Positions 30,316 through 41,363 of a stretch of DNA of 64,000 nucleotides are shown here, piece by piece. The stretch spans positions 2,852,001 through 2,916,000 of the forward strand of contig CM048850.1 of assembly GCA_026545225.1 (NCBI GenBank), read 5' to 3'. Position 1 is the stretch's first letter; each line of letters starts with the position of its first letter. Position numbers and translations under genes: made by a program. The notes below the pieces were generated by a model. That model had not been told where the DNA came from, did no database searches, and was given only the letters and a program-made list of their open reading frames with translations. This DNA comes from Cornus controversa. Its lineage: Eukaryota > Streptophyta > Magnoliopsida > Cornales > Cornaceae.

Positions 30316-33300
30316 GGAAAGATCCCAACAAATCTTACTCATTGTACCGAATTAAGAGTCCTTGATGTGATTTCAAATGAGCTTGTTGGATCAATCCCAG
30401 ATCAGCTTAGTTCACTGTCAAAATTGTTATATCTTGGTCTCGCTGCAAATAACCTGACAGGAACTATCCCAGCTTGAATAGGAAACTTTTCGTCATTATT
30501 GGCTCTCTCACTCACCAGGAACAATCTGCATGGTCGCATACCCCCTGAGCATGGTCGCCTTCCACGCTAGGTATTTTTTCAACTTTATGGAAATCAAGTG
30601 TCCGGTACTATTCCTTTGTCAATTTACAATATTTCTTCCATTTACTACTTTTTCTGTTACTCAGAACCAGTTACATGGGCAACTCCCACCAGATGTTGGC
30701 CTTACCCTTCCTAATCTCCAAATATTTGCTGGGGGTGTAAACAATTTCACAGGACTCATTCCTGTTTCATTGCCAAATGCTTCTAGGCTAGAGTTGATTG
30801 ACTTTGCTCAAAATAGTCTCACAGGGACTGTGCCAACAAATTTGGGAAGCTTGCAAAGTTTTTATAGAATTAACTTTGATGATAACAAACTTGGAAATAG
30901 AGAAGTTGGTGACTTGAATTTTTTTACTTTCCTGACTAACTGCACTAGTCTGGAAGTACTTGGTTTGGCTAGAAATCTTTTTGGAGGAGAATTGCCCAAC
31001 TCCATAGCCAACCTTTCAACCAGCCTCTACTCTTGGTGAAAACTTGATTTATGGAACTATTCCTTTGGGAATTGAGAACCTCATCAATTTGACCCTTCTT
31101 GGGCTAGAAGGGAACAACTTCACTGGTGGTATCCCTGGTGCTATGGGGAAGCTTCAAAAATTAGAGGGATTGCATTTGAATGTTAACAAATTTTCGGGCC
31201 CTATTCCATCTTCCCTTGGCAACTTGACATCATTGACCAGGCTGCTTATGGAGGAGAATAGTCTAGAAGGCAGTATACCCCCAAGCCTTGGATATTGCAA
31301 AAATTTGCTGGTACTAAACCTTACCAGTAATAATCTTAGTGGCACTATACCCAAAGAGGTCATCGGTCTCTCTTCTCTTTCAATTTCTTTGGCAATGGGT
31401 CATAATTCTTTGACTGGTTCATTACCATTTGAAGTGGGTAACTTGGTAAATCTCATAGAGCTTGATGTGTCAGATAACAGATTGTTTGGTGAAATTCCTA
31501 GCACCCTCAGCAGTTGTCTTAGTTTGGAGCGCCTGCTTATTGAGGGGAATTCATTTCAAGGAACAGTTCCTGAATCCTTGAAAACATTAAGAGGCTTAGA
31601 AGAGATTGATTTTTCGCGTAATAACTTGTCTGGTCAGATTCCAGAATTCCTCTAAAGAAACTTGATCTTTCTTCCAATAATTTTGAGGGGGACGTTTCAA
31701 GGGAAGGAATTTTTGCAAATGCGACTGCAATTTCAATCCTTAGAAATGATAAGCTATGTGGTGGTGTCCCAGACTTGCATTTGCCTGCATGCTCTAAAGA
31801 TAAATCTCATTCAAGCAAATTTCTAGCTCCAAAAATAGTCATCCCCGTGATAATTATTGCAACAATAGTCATAATAGTACTGTTGTGCTCGTTTTCTGCT
31901 TGTTATGTGATAAGAAACTCCAGAAAGAGACCTTCAAGTGAATCCTCCACCAAGGATTGGAAATTGGGGACTTCTTACCAAGAACTGGTTAGATCAACTA
32001 ATGGCTTTTCCGTGGACAATTTGATTGGTTCAGGTAGCTTTGGCTCTGTTTATAAAGGAATTCTCAATGATGATGGCACAATTGTAGCAGTGAAAGTGTT
32101 AAACCTTCAACAAGAAGGAGCTTCCAGGAGCTTTATGGATGAATGTAGGGCTTTGAGAAGTATAAGGCATAGAAATCTGCTCAAGATCATAACTGCGTGT
32201 TCTAGTGTGGATCATCAAGGTAATGACTTCAAAGGTCTTGTATTTGAGTTCATGTCCAATGGAAGCCTAGACCAGTGGCTGCATCCAATTGATGACGGGC
32301 AATATAGAATTAAGAGTATGAACATTATCATGAGACTGAACATAGCCATCGATGTTGCTTCTGCGTTGGATTATCTCCATCATTATTGTGAAACCCCAAT
32401 TGTTCACTGTGATCTAAAGCCAAGCAATGTTCTTCTCAATGATGACATGACAGCTCATGTCGGTGACTTTGGATTAGCAAGGTTCCTTTTTCAATCATCA
32501 AAAAATCCCACCAAAAATCAAACCATAAAGGGTTCTATCGGTTATATTCCACCAGGTATGCTTTCCATCCAAATTGATTCATTCCATTATCGATGATTAC
32601 TATTTGCAAGTTTAAACAAGTTGCTTTTGCAAACGAACCCTGTTAAGTTAGAACGTTAATGGAGGCTTAAACAAATAACCATATCATATAAGCAAGTGTA
32701 TGTTGTGATCAATAATGCCTGTACCTGTTCAATTATATTTGCAAATGTGTATGGTTAAATATCCTTCTGAGAGTAGTTTATTGAATGTCAGAGTATGGTA
32801 TGGGTGATCAAGTTTCCACCCTCGGACATATTTATAGCTATGGAATACTCTTACTGGAGATGCTTACGGGCAAAAGACCGACCGATGACATGTTCAGAGA
32901 TGGCTCAAACATTCGCAAGTTCGTCGCAATGGCTTTGCCTGAACATGTCCTGGACGCAGTAGACCCTTCATTGTTCTTTGAGGAAGAAAACAACTTAGAT
33001 GAGAATGAAGAAGACTATGAAATAGAAGAAGTAGCAATCATCAGCAATGAATCCCAGGACAGTGCTAGAACCGAAATGGAAGAATGCTTGGCTTCAGTGA
33101 TGAGAATTGGAGTTTCATGTTCTAATTCATTACCAAGGGATAGGATGACAATGGATGTGGTTGTCAATAGAATGATTGCAATCAGAGACTCATTTCTTAG
33201 GTGAAAGAAAAAGAATGAAAGAAGACTTAAATAGGGAGTGATTTTCTTCAATTTATGCTTCTTTCATCATTACACCATTATAATTTGAGGTAATATGTAA

Positions 33301-33473
33301 GGAATGATAAGAATATATTTTTTTAAGGGTAAGGAAGGATAAGAATATTGATTTGTTGTATCTAGTTAGAAAGTTTATATGTAGCATTCTGAGTGGCAAA
33401 AAAATTGTTATAGACTATATTCTAAAAAGGATGTAGAAAGAAATTTAATAAGATTGAATTTTTAAATAATGCC

Positions 33474-33542
33474 TTTTTTTTTTTTTTTTGGGTCCAGGCA
33501 AACATAGCAACTTATTAGTTACGATACAGTTGAGTGCAATTC

Positions 33543-33581
<39 letters not shown>

Positions 33582-34346
33582 CAATGAATTAGCTAGACTA
33601 GTGTACCTCGCCTGTGATGCCACCTAATTCTATGTTTAAATTCAGAGCTTATAATTGGCGTCTCTATAACACAATTCTTTCATTTGGGCTGTGCTGATGT
33701 AAAGGGTTCTGATATAGTAAGTACCAAAGAGTTTCAACTAAGAATTGTTAATGATCTTAAAAATAAGAAGTCTTCTCTTGATTTCTCACACCTAACTCTG
33801 TCTTTCATCGCTCTAATGACACATTTGATTTCTATTGCTTGAAAATTTGAGTAAATTGAACGAATTGAATTCAAAACTAGTGACCAATTTGTTATATTAT
33901 CTCGCCATGGAATTTGAAGTGAATTATGAGGTTTTCATACAAAAATGAATTGAGCCTGTCATCTCAGATGCTTTAGTAGAGAAATGATCGTATACAATCA
34001 ATGCATTCTTCATATATATGGTTCCATCAGGTGTTTGTGTGTCCAATTGAAGAGCCAGATTCAAAGTCAAGTTTGACAACTTGGACAAATGCAAGATTAC
34101 AATATTAACTGAACCATCGCATGGCTTTCAAATTCAATCTGTCGTGGATCCTGGGGTACAAAAAGTCAACTGGATCCTTTGCCCCATGCCATAAGTAGTT
34201 CACCAACCTCTCCAACTAACATACATGCAATTTCACTGAATAAATGCTATTTAGCCCCTACGAAAACGAGTTTTTATTCATTTGATGAAGTGAGTGAGGT
34301 CCATTGATCTGAAAAATTGGTTAAAATATGATTATACTTTCAAAAA
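33474..34346. other. Intergenic spacer between the two kinase copies
   Basis: A poly-T run (33474-33489) and a TA microsatellite (33544-33578) are followed by AT-rich sequence. I see no gene or transposon border here; similarity to the region after the right copy stops at the poly-T. Confidence 0.6.
33544..33578. repeat. (TA)n microsatellite
   Basis: About 17 TA units downstream of the left kinase copy; absent at the matching place after the right copy. Confidence 0.9.
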
Positions 34347-37300
34347 CAGAGGTTGGAGAGAGATTTCAAGAAGCAACCTACCAATTCAGAGCCAAACTTG
34401 CACCATCTCTAGCTTGGTGGGCCAATCTCTTTCACTGTTTCTAAAATATTATATTGTCATCTTAATCAAACTTACATTATGAACCAGTAAACAGACATCA
34501 CAACACTAATGACTTTTTCCAGGCTAATTAATGCAGTATGACATTCATGCATCTTCCTTGTACATATTTTCTTCTCACAGAAAACCTAGTAATTTTCATA
34601 TTGGATTTAGTTCTCACATCAATACTATATCCCAAAAAGGATCAATGGAGCATTCTTGTTTGTGTTTTGGGTGGTTTGTGTTAATTTTCAAATATGGTAT
34701 TCTTCTTTTGTGCATGATCTCAGGTCTGGAATCTGCAGTAGCATCCACTTCTGGAAATCAGACGGATCAATTTGCTTTACTTGATTTCAAGAATCGGATA
34801 AGTCATGACCCACTTCAAATAATGAGCTCATGGAATGATTCTCTCCATTTCTGCAATTGGATAGGTGTTACTTGCAGCTCCTCCACTGGAAGAGTCATGA
34901 TTCTGAACTTAGCATCACTAGGTTTAGCTGGCTCAATACCGCCTTCTATAGGCAACCTCACATACCTTACCGGGATCAACCTACAAAACAACAGCTTCCA
35001 TGGCGAACTTCCTCAAGATTTAGGCCGCTTACTAAGCCTGCAGCATCTCAATTTGAGCTCAAATTCCTTCAGTGGAAAGATCCCTACAAATCTTACTCAT
35101 TGTACTGACTTAAGGATCCTCAATGTGAATTTAAATGAGCTTGTTGGGTCAATCCCGGATCAGGTTAGTTCACTGTCAAAATTGTTATATCTATATCTTG
35201 CTGCAAATAACTTGACAGGAACTATCCCAGCTTGGATAGGAAACTTTTCGTCACTATTGGCTCTCTCACTCACCAGGAACAATCTGTATGGTCCCATACC
35301 CCCTAAGCTTGGTCAGCTATTGCGCTTGGGATTTTTTCAACTTTATGGAAATCAACTGTCCGGTACTATTCCTTTGTCAATTTACAATATTTCTTCCATT
35401 TACTACTTCTCTGTTACTCAGAACCAGTTACATGGGCAACTCCCACCAGATGTTGGCCTTACACTTTCTAATCTCCAAATATTTGCTGGGGGTGTAAACA
35501 ATTTCACAGGACTTATTCCTGTTTCATTGTCAAATGCTTCTAGGCTTGAGGTGATTGACTTTGCCGAAAATAGTCTCACTGGGACTGTGCCAACAAATTT
35601 GGGAAGCTTGCAAAGTTTATATAGAATTAACTTTGATGATAACAAACTTGGAAATAGAGAAGTTGGTGACTTGAATTTTTTTACTTTCTTGGCTAACTGC
35701 ACTAGTCTGGAAGTACTTGGTTTGGCTAGAAATCTTTTTGGAGGAGAATTGCCCAACTCCATAACCAACCTTTCAACCAGCCTCAAAATACTTACTCTTG
35801 GTGAAAACTTGATTTATGGAACTGTTCCTTTGGGAATTGAGAACCTCATCAATTTGACCCTTCTTGGGCTAGAAGGGAACAACTTTACTGGCGGTATCCC
35901 TGGTGCTATGGGGAATCTTCAAAATTTAGAGGGATTGCATTTGAATGTTAACAAATTTTCGGGCCCTATTCCATCTTCCCTTGGTAACTTGACATCATTG
36001 ACCAGGCTTTTTATGGAGGAGAACAGGCTAGAAGGCAGTATACCCCCAAGCCTTGGATATTGCAAAAATTTGCTGGTACTAAACCTTACTAGTAATAATC
36101 TTAGTGGCACCATACCCAAAGAGGTCATCGGTCTCTCTTCTCTTTCAATTTCTTTGGCAATGGGTCATAATTCTTTGACTGGTTCATTACCATTTGAAGT
36201 GGGTAACTTGGTAAATCTCATGGAGCTTGATGTGTCAGATAACAGATTGTCTGGTGAAATTCCTAGCACCCTCAGCAGTTGTCTTAGTTTGGAGCGCCTG
36301 CTTATTGAGGGGAATTCATTTCAAGGAACAGTTCCTGAATCCTTGAAAACATTAAGAGGCTTAGAAGAGATTGATTTTTCGCGTAATAACTTGTCTGGTC
36401 AGATTCCAGAATTCCTTGGAAAGCTTTCATCTCTAAAGAAACTTGATCTTTCTTTCAATAATTTTGAGGGGGAAGTTTCAAGGGAAGGAATTTTTGCAAA
36501 TGCGACTGCAATTTCAATCCTTGGAAATGATAAGCTATGTGGTGGTGTCCCACACTTGCATTTGCCTGCCTGCTCTCAAGATAAATCTCATTCAAGCAAA
36601 TTTCTAGCTCCAAAAATAGTCATCCCCATGATAATTATTGCAGCAATATTCATAATAGTACTGTTGTGTTTGTTTGCTGCTTGTTATGTGAAAAGAAACT
36701 CAAGAAAGAGTCCTTCAAGATCAAGTGAATCCTCCACTAGGGATTGGCCAATGGGCTCTTCTTACCAAGAACTTTTTAGATCAACTAATGGTTTCTCCAT
36801 GGAGAATTTGATTGGTTCAGGTAGCTTTGGCTCTGTTTATAAAGGAGCTCCCAATGATGATGGCATAATTGTGGCAGTGAAAGTGTTAAACCTTCAACAA
36901 GAAGGAGCTTCCAGGAGCTTTATGGATGAATGTAGGGCTTTGAGAAGTATAAGGCATAGAAATCTGCTCAAGATCATAACTGCATGTTCTAGTGTGGATC
37001 ATCAAGGTAATGACTTCAAAGGCCTTGTATTTGAGTTCATGTCCAATGGAAGCCTAGACCAGTGGCTGCATCCAATTGATGACGGGCAATATAGAATTAA
37101 GAGTATGAACATTATCATGAGACTGAACATAGCCATCGATGTTGCTTCTGCGTTGGATTATCTCCATCATTATTGTGAAACCCCAATTGTTCACTGTGAT
37201 CTAAAGCCAAGCAATGTTCTTCTCGATGATGACATGACAGCTCATGTCGGTGACTTTGGATTAGCAAGGTTCCTTTTTCAATCATCAAAAAATCCCACCA

Positions 37301-38269
37301 AAAATCAAACCATAACAGCTGGGCTAAAGGGTTCTATCGGTTATATTCCTCCAGGTATGCTTTCCATTCAAATTGAATAATTCCATTTTCGATGATTACC
37401 GTTTGCAAGTTTAAACAAAGATGCTTTTGCAAATTGACCCTGTTAAGTTCCAACGAAAATGTGTATGGTTAAATAAGCAAGTGTATGTTGTGATCAATAT
37501 TAATACATGTGCCTATTCAATTAAATTTCAGAAATGTGTATGGTTAAATATTCTTCTGACAGTTGATTATTGAATCTCAGAGTATGGTATGGGTGATCAA
37601 GTCTCCACCCTCGGAGATGTTTATAGCTATGGAATACTGCTGCTGGAGATGTTTACAGGTAAAAGACCAACCGATGACACGTTCAAAGATGGTTTAAACA
37701 TTCACGAGTTCATTGCAATGGCTCTACCTGAACATGTCCTGGACACAGTCGATCCTTCATTGTTCTTTAAGGAAGAAAACAACTTAGATGAGAAGAAAGA
37801 AGACAATGAAATAGAAGAAGTAGCAATCATCAACAATGAATCCCAGGACAGTGCTAGAAGCAGAATGGAGGAATGCTTGGCTTCAGTGATGAGAATTGGA
37901 GTTTCATGTTCTAATTCATTACCAAGGGATAGGATGCCAATGAATGTGGTTGTCAACAGAATGAATGCAATCAGAGAATCATTTCTTAGGTTTAAGAAAC
38001 AGAATGGAAGAAGACTTGGATAAGGCAGTGATTTTCTTCAATTTTTACTTCTTTCATCATTACACCTGCACAATTAACTTGAGGTATTATGTAAGGAATG
38101 ATAAGAATAGTGATTTGTTGTATCTACTGACAAAGTTTACATCTAGCATTCTGAGTGGCAAAGGAAAAAAAAATGTTATCGTCTAGCATGAGCAACTACT
38201 CTAGCTATACTGTATTCTAAAAAGGATTTAGAAAGAAATTTGATAAAATTGAATTTTACATTATGCCTT
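34347..38269 (+). repeat. Right unit of the receptor-kinase tandem duplication
   Basis: Direct copy of 26859-33473 without the LTR. It contains the shared 5' flank (34347-34644), both exons, the intron and about 250 bases of 3' flank. Confidence 0.85.
34645..38023 (+). CDS. LRR receptor-like serine/threonine kinase, subfamily XII (EFR/Xa21-like)
   Basis: Exons 34645-37354 and 37581-38023; the GT/AG intron of 226 bp splits a glutamate codon in PPEYG. The product has 1050 aa. The start chosen is MEHSCLCFGW, followed by a hydrophobic signal peptide; an in-frame ATG at 34531 would put 38 polar residues before it. Domains: LRRNT around 40-80 (CNWIGVTC), about 21-22 leucine-rich repeats to about 630, transmembrane helix about 658-683, and a kinase with GSGSFGSVYKG (from 724), ATP-binding K746, HCDLKPSN (D852) and DFG at 870-872. 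Cysteine before the catalytic D makes it a non-RD kinase, a class typical of pattern-recognition receptors. The intron position near the APE region is usual for this family (Arabidopsis EFR, FLS2-related, At3g47570 type). Ligand unknown. Intact, with no break seen. Confidence 0.95.
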
Positions 38270-38909
38270 ACAATACCTTGAATGGCCTTTTCTTTGGCAT
38301 CGAATTCCCTGCATTTGTATCACTCCAGCTCAAGAAGATCCAAATGCACTTTAAGATGTGTTTGGTTCAATACATCAAGTATACAAAAATCATCATGGTA
38401 CAAACTATTTGATTGACATAATCGCTTTCCATTTTCTTTCTTTTACATCAGCATTTGTCAGTCGTTTGGTTGCTTGTAAAGTGTTTTACAAAAATATTTC
38501 AAAAATGAATGCAATCATTTTTCTGCAAGTTATTGTCCAAATAGACACTTGAAACTCCATCATATGCCAAATAATATACAAAAATACAATCATACACAAA
38601 TAGTAGATCCATCACAAAGTAGTGAGAACCCATCTGTAGTACAGGATTTTATAGAAAGATCTCTTTTTCGCGGCTGAACCATAAACTCCAAATCACCATC
38701 ATTTTCAAACCTAGTATTCCTATAAGAAATTTATAATCAGATTTCTGCAGAACAAATGCAACAAACTTTAGTTGTAAATCGAAATGATTGAGTGCAATTC
38801 ATTATAGAACAATTATTAAGGAATTTTTAACCATTGCAATTATTTTGCACTGAGTGACTGCTCTCAGACCTTGTCACTATAGCGTGAATCAGCTGAGGCA
38901 TGTTGAATA
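38270..38909. other. Spacer between convergent kinase loci
   Basis: AT-rich sequence with no recognised element; it lies between the ends of the + strand kinase and the - strand kinase pseudogene. Confidence 0.6.
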
Positions 38910-40650
38910 TCATCCCAGAGCAAGAATAATGGCTCTGATCAATTGTAGTTCTTTGAGGACATCTGTAATCTCCATTCGCTCTCTAGGCAATTCCACTGAA
39001 CAACCAACTCCAATCCTAAGAACAGAAACCAAACAATCCTTTACTTTTTCTACTTTCATTTGTCCCATACTATCACTGTCCGCGCCAGTGACCTCCTCCT
39101 CCTCTTCTTCTTCTTCTCCTCTTCCTCCATCGGGAAGAATTATTGGATCTGAAATCTCAGCTATTCGTTCAGTCAGTGCCATCTTCACAAAAGTATGGAG
39201 ATTCAATCCATCACTGAACATTCCATCAGTGGGCCTCTTACCAGTAAACATCTCTAGCAGGAGGATCCCATAGCTGTAAATATCACCATATGTTGACACC
39301 TTAAGCTTGCTTCCCATGCCATACTCTACAAAACTCAATTGTAAATTTGATTGTTAGAACATACTACACAAACTGTTTAAAAGTATCCAATATTTAGTTG
39401 TAATTTATTTCAATGCACATTCAAATACTATATCATGCAGCTAAGCTAGTCCAGTCATATAATTCCATTCATTTAATAGGCTAGGGTTTATAATCTTGAT
39501 ATTTAGAAACATCTAGCTTTTAAAAAGCAAGAATGTGGTGTGGCAAACTATTGGTACATCATTAAATGAAAGAGGAGAAATAGAATAACCTGGTGCAGCA
39601 TAACCAATAGTTCCCTTTAATCCAACCGAGCTGCTTGCTTTGATTCGGATGAGATCTATCCATGGCTTCTAGAATGAACCTTGCTAACCCAAAACCACCT
39701 ACATGAGCAGTCATGTCATTGTCGAGAAGAATGTTGCTTGGCTTCAAATCACAATGAGCAATCGGCTTGTGGCAATGGTGATGAAGATAATCTAGTGCAG
39801 AAGCCACATCAATGGCGATATTTACCCTTTGGAGAAGGCCTAATATCCTCAGATCATCATTCAAGTCCTCTGTTCTTGTATTTGGATGTAGCCAACTCTC
39901 CAAACTCCCATTCGGCATGAACTCGTAGACTAACGCTTTGAAATCATTGCCTTGAAAATCAACACTAGAGCATGCAGTTAGGATTTTCAAAAGATTTCTA
40001 TGTCGGATGTTTTTCAAGGCTTCACACTCAGCCATGAAGCTCTTAAAAGCTCCTCTCTGCTGTAGGTATAGTACCTTCACTGCAACAACTGTTTCATCTG
40101 GATCAATGACTCCTTTGTACACAGAGCCAAAGCTACCAGTACCAATTAAATTAGATGAAGAAAAAACCCCAGTTGCTTTGAGAAGACCTTCATAGGATAC
40201 CTTCAAAAGCAAGTCTTTCCTCGATGAACCCACTATAGAAGGCTTCTTCTCTCTCTTTGTTTTTCTTAACCGATAAATTATTAGAAGAGACATGATCAAA
40301 ACAAGAACCAGAAGCCCAGAAAGTAGTGGGATCATTAGCTTGAGACCCCGAGAAGTGCCTCCTTTCTTAGACACACTCTTTAGGCACTCTGGCAAATGTA
40401 ATTCTGGTATACCCCCACAAAGCTTACTATTTCCAGCTACTAAAACTGCAGTTGCATTTTTGAAAACCCCTCTTGTTGGTAGTTCACCATCAAAATGATT
40501 GAAAGAAAAATTCAAATTCTTAATGGGAATACGCTCCAAGTATTCTGGAACTGGACCAGACAAGTTGTTGCGCAAAAGGTCCAAGTCTTGAAGACCTCTC
40601 AAAGAACTAAAAGACAGAGGAATGGAACCTCCAAAGGAGTTACCCTCCAT
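38910..40650 (-). pseudogene. Third LRR receptor-like kinase, 5'-truncated, DFG altered
   Basis: Minus strand, exons 40650-39590 and 39325-38910. It begins in the last repeats at MEGNSFGGSIP, equivalent to about residue 550 of the intact neighbour; the signal peptide and most LRRs are absent, and the sequence upstream of 40651 is unrelated. It keeps a transmembrane helix, GTGSFGSVYKG, VAVKVL and HCDLKPSN. DFG has become GFG (VGGFGLARF), removing the magnesium-binding aspartate. A one-base frame change follows NQSKQ near 39635, so SSVGLKGTIGYAAP is read out of frame. Exon 2 keeps YGDIYSYGILLLEM and an acidic insert of glutamates. It is a separate, older lineage than the tandem pair. It is probably dead; a short membrane-anchored product cannot be excluded. 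Confidence 0.85.
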
Positions 40651-40696
40651 ACAGAGAAAATATTTTACTTGTTCATTACATAAAAAATATTTTATG

Positions 40697-41363
40697 TGTT
40701 AAGAAGAGACATTGGACCGAAAATGACCAAAGTGTTGAGCTACAGAAAATTCGGTAGGAGAGGATTTCAATTGTGCGAAACCCCTATTTCACATGATTAA
40801 AATTTTCGATCATGTGAAACCTTAGTTTCGATTGTGCAAAAAATTAAAGGTGTGAGGTCCCAAATGTTGAAAACTTTCGATAGCATTTCGATACAACTAT
40901 GATCATGCGTAATAATAGGTTTTTGATCATTGTGCGAAATCTTGATTGTGCGAAATGGCACTTTCGATTGTGCAAAATATTGCAGGAATTGGATAACAGG
41001 AAATGACTTTTACATGTATGATTTCATTAAGGGGTACCCATAGTAGACTTGTATTAATTATACATGCTTGTAAACATGGTGGTAATGGTTTTTGTAAGTG
41101 CTTCACCTGATTTCGAGATAACCACCTAGATCGGTTTATTATTGTAACATATCCGGTAAATGATGAATGTATCGATAGTGTAAAAACTTCCACTATATAT
41201 AATGATCTCGGTGGATCGAATATGCACCGAGGGTGGTATCGGTAGTAATTTGCCATGGTTGTATGGGTCATGGAGTGACGATCGGGCAATCGTGACACCT
41301 CGTTACTAGAATTCGGGCTCGGACTGGGGAAGTCTCAGCGGTCCGAATTTTTGGGGCGTGACA
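40697..41363 (-). mobile_element. Probable solo LTR, TGTCACGCCCC type
   Basis: Minus strand start TGTCACGCCCCAAAAATTC at 41363; the following 100 bases share a GAGGTGTCACG block and layout with the LTR start at 4139. The left border TGTTAAGAAGAGAC resembles the inverse of LTR ends seen at 6672 and 30315. No target duplication is seen. Inside, the motif GATTGTGCGAAA recurs several times. It sits between the broken kinase and a copia fossil. Confidence 0.45.

Larger units (their letters stand above)
27157..33204 (+). pseudogene. LRR receptor-like kinase, subfamily XII, broken copy
   Basis: Very close copy of the intact gene at 34645. It starts with the same MEHSCLCFGW signal peptide, but a TGA at 27223-27225 ends it in that peptide. 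A solo LTR (27591-30315) splits the third leucine-rich repeat. Compared with the intact copy it also shows a TGG-to-TGA change at 30475, frame changes near 30555, an 8-base loss near 31030, a 16-base loss near 31650 and an in-frame 12-base loss near 32526. The exon border (32555, 32792) and the second exon to 33204 are preserved. The kinase part still reads GSGSFGSVYKG, VAVKVL, HCDLKPSN and DFGLA, so decay is recent. Expected intact family role: pattern-recognition receptor at the plasma membrane. This copy should not give a receptor. Confidence 0.92.
26859..33473 (+). repeat. Left unit of the receptor-kinase tandem duplication
   Basis: Homologous to 34347-38269. The left edge is CAGAGGTTGGAGAG in both units, about 300 bases upstream of the start codon; similarity continues through both exons and the intron to about 250 bases after the stop. 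The left unit is longer only because a 2.7-kb LTR was inserted. Confidence 0.85.

Noticed and set aside
34531-34644. Upstream in-frame ATG of the intact kinase
   Set aside because: It would add 38 polar residues before a good signal peptide; MEHSCLCFGW at 34645 fits the family and is kept in both copies.
35418-35786. 122-codon minus-strand frame inside the intact kinase gene
   Set aside because: Shadow of the repeated LRR codons; no independent signal.
39681-40498. Plus-strand frames opposite the third kinase
   Set aside because: Antisense shadows of the kinase domain.
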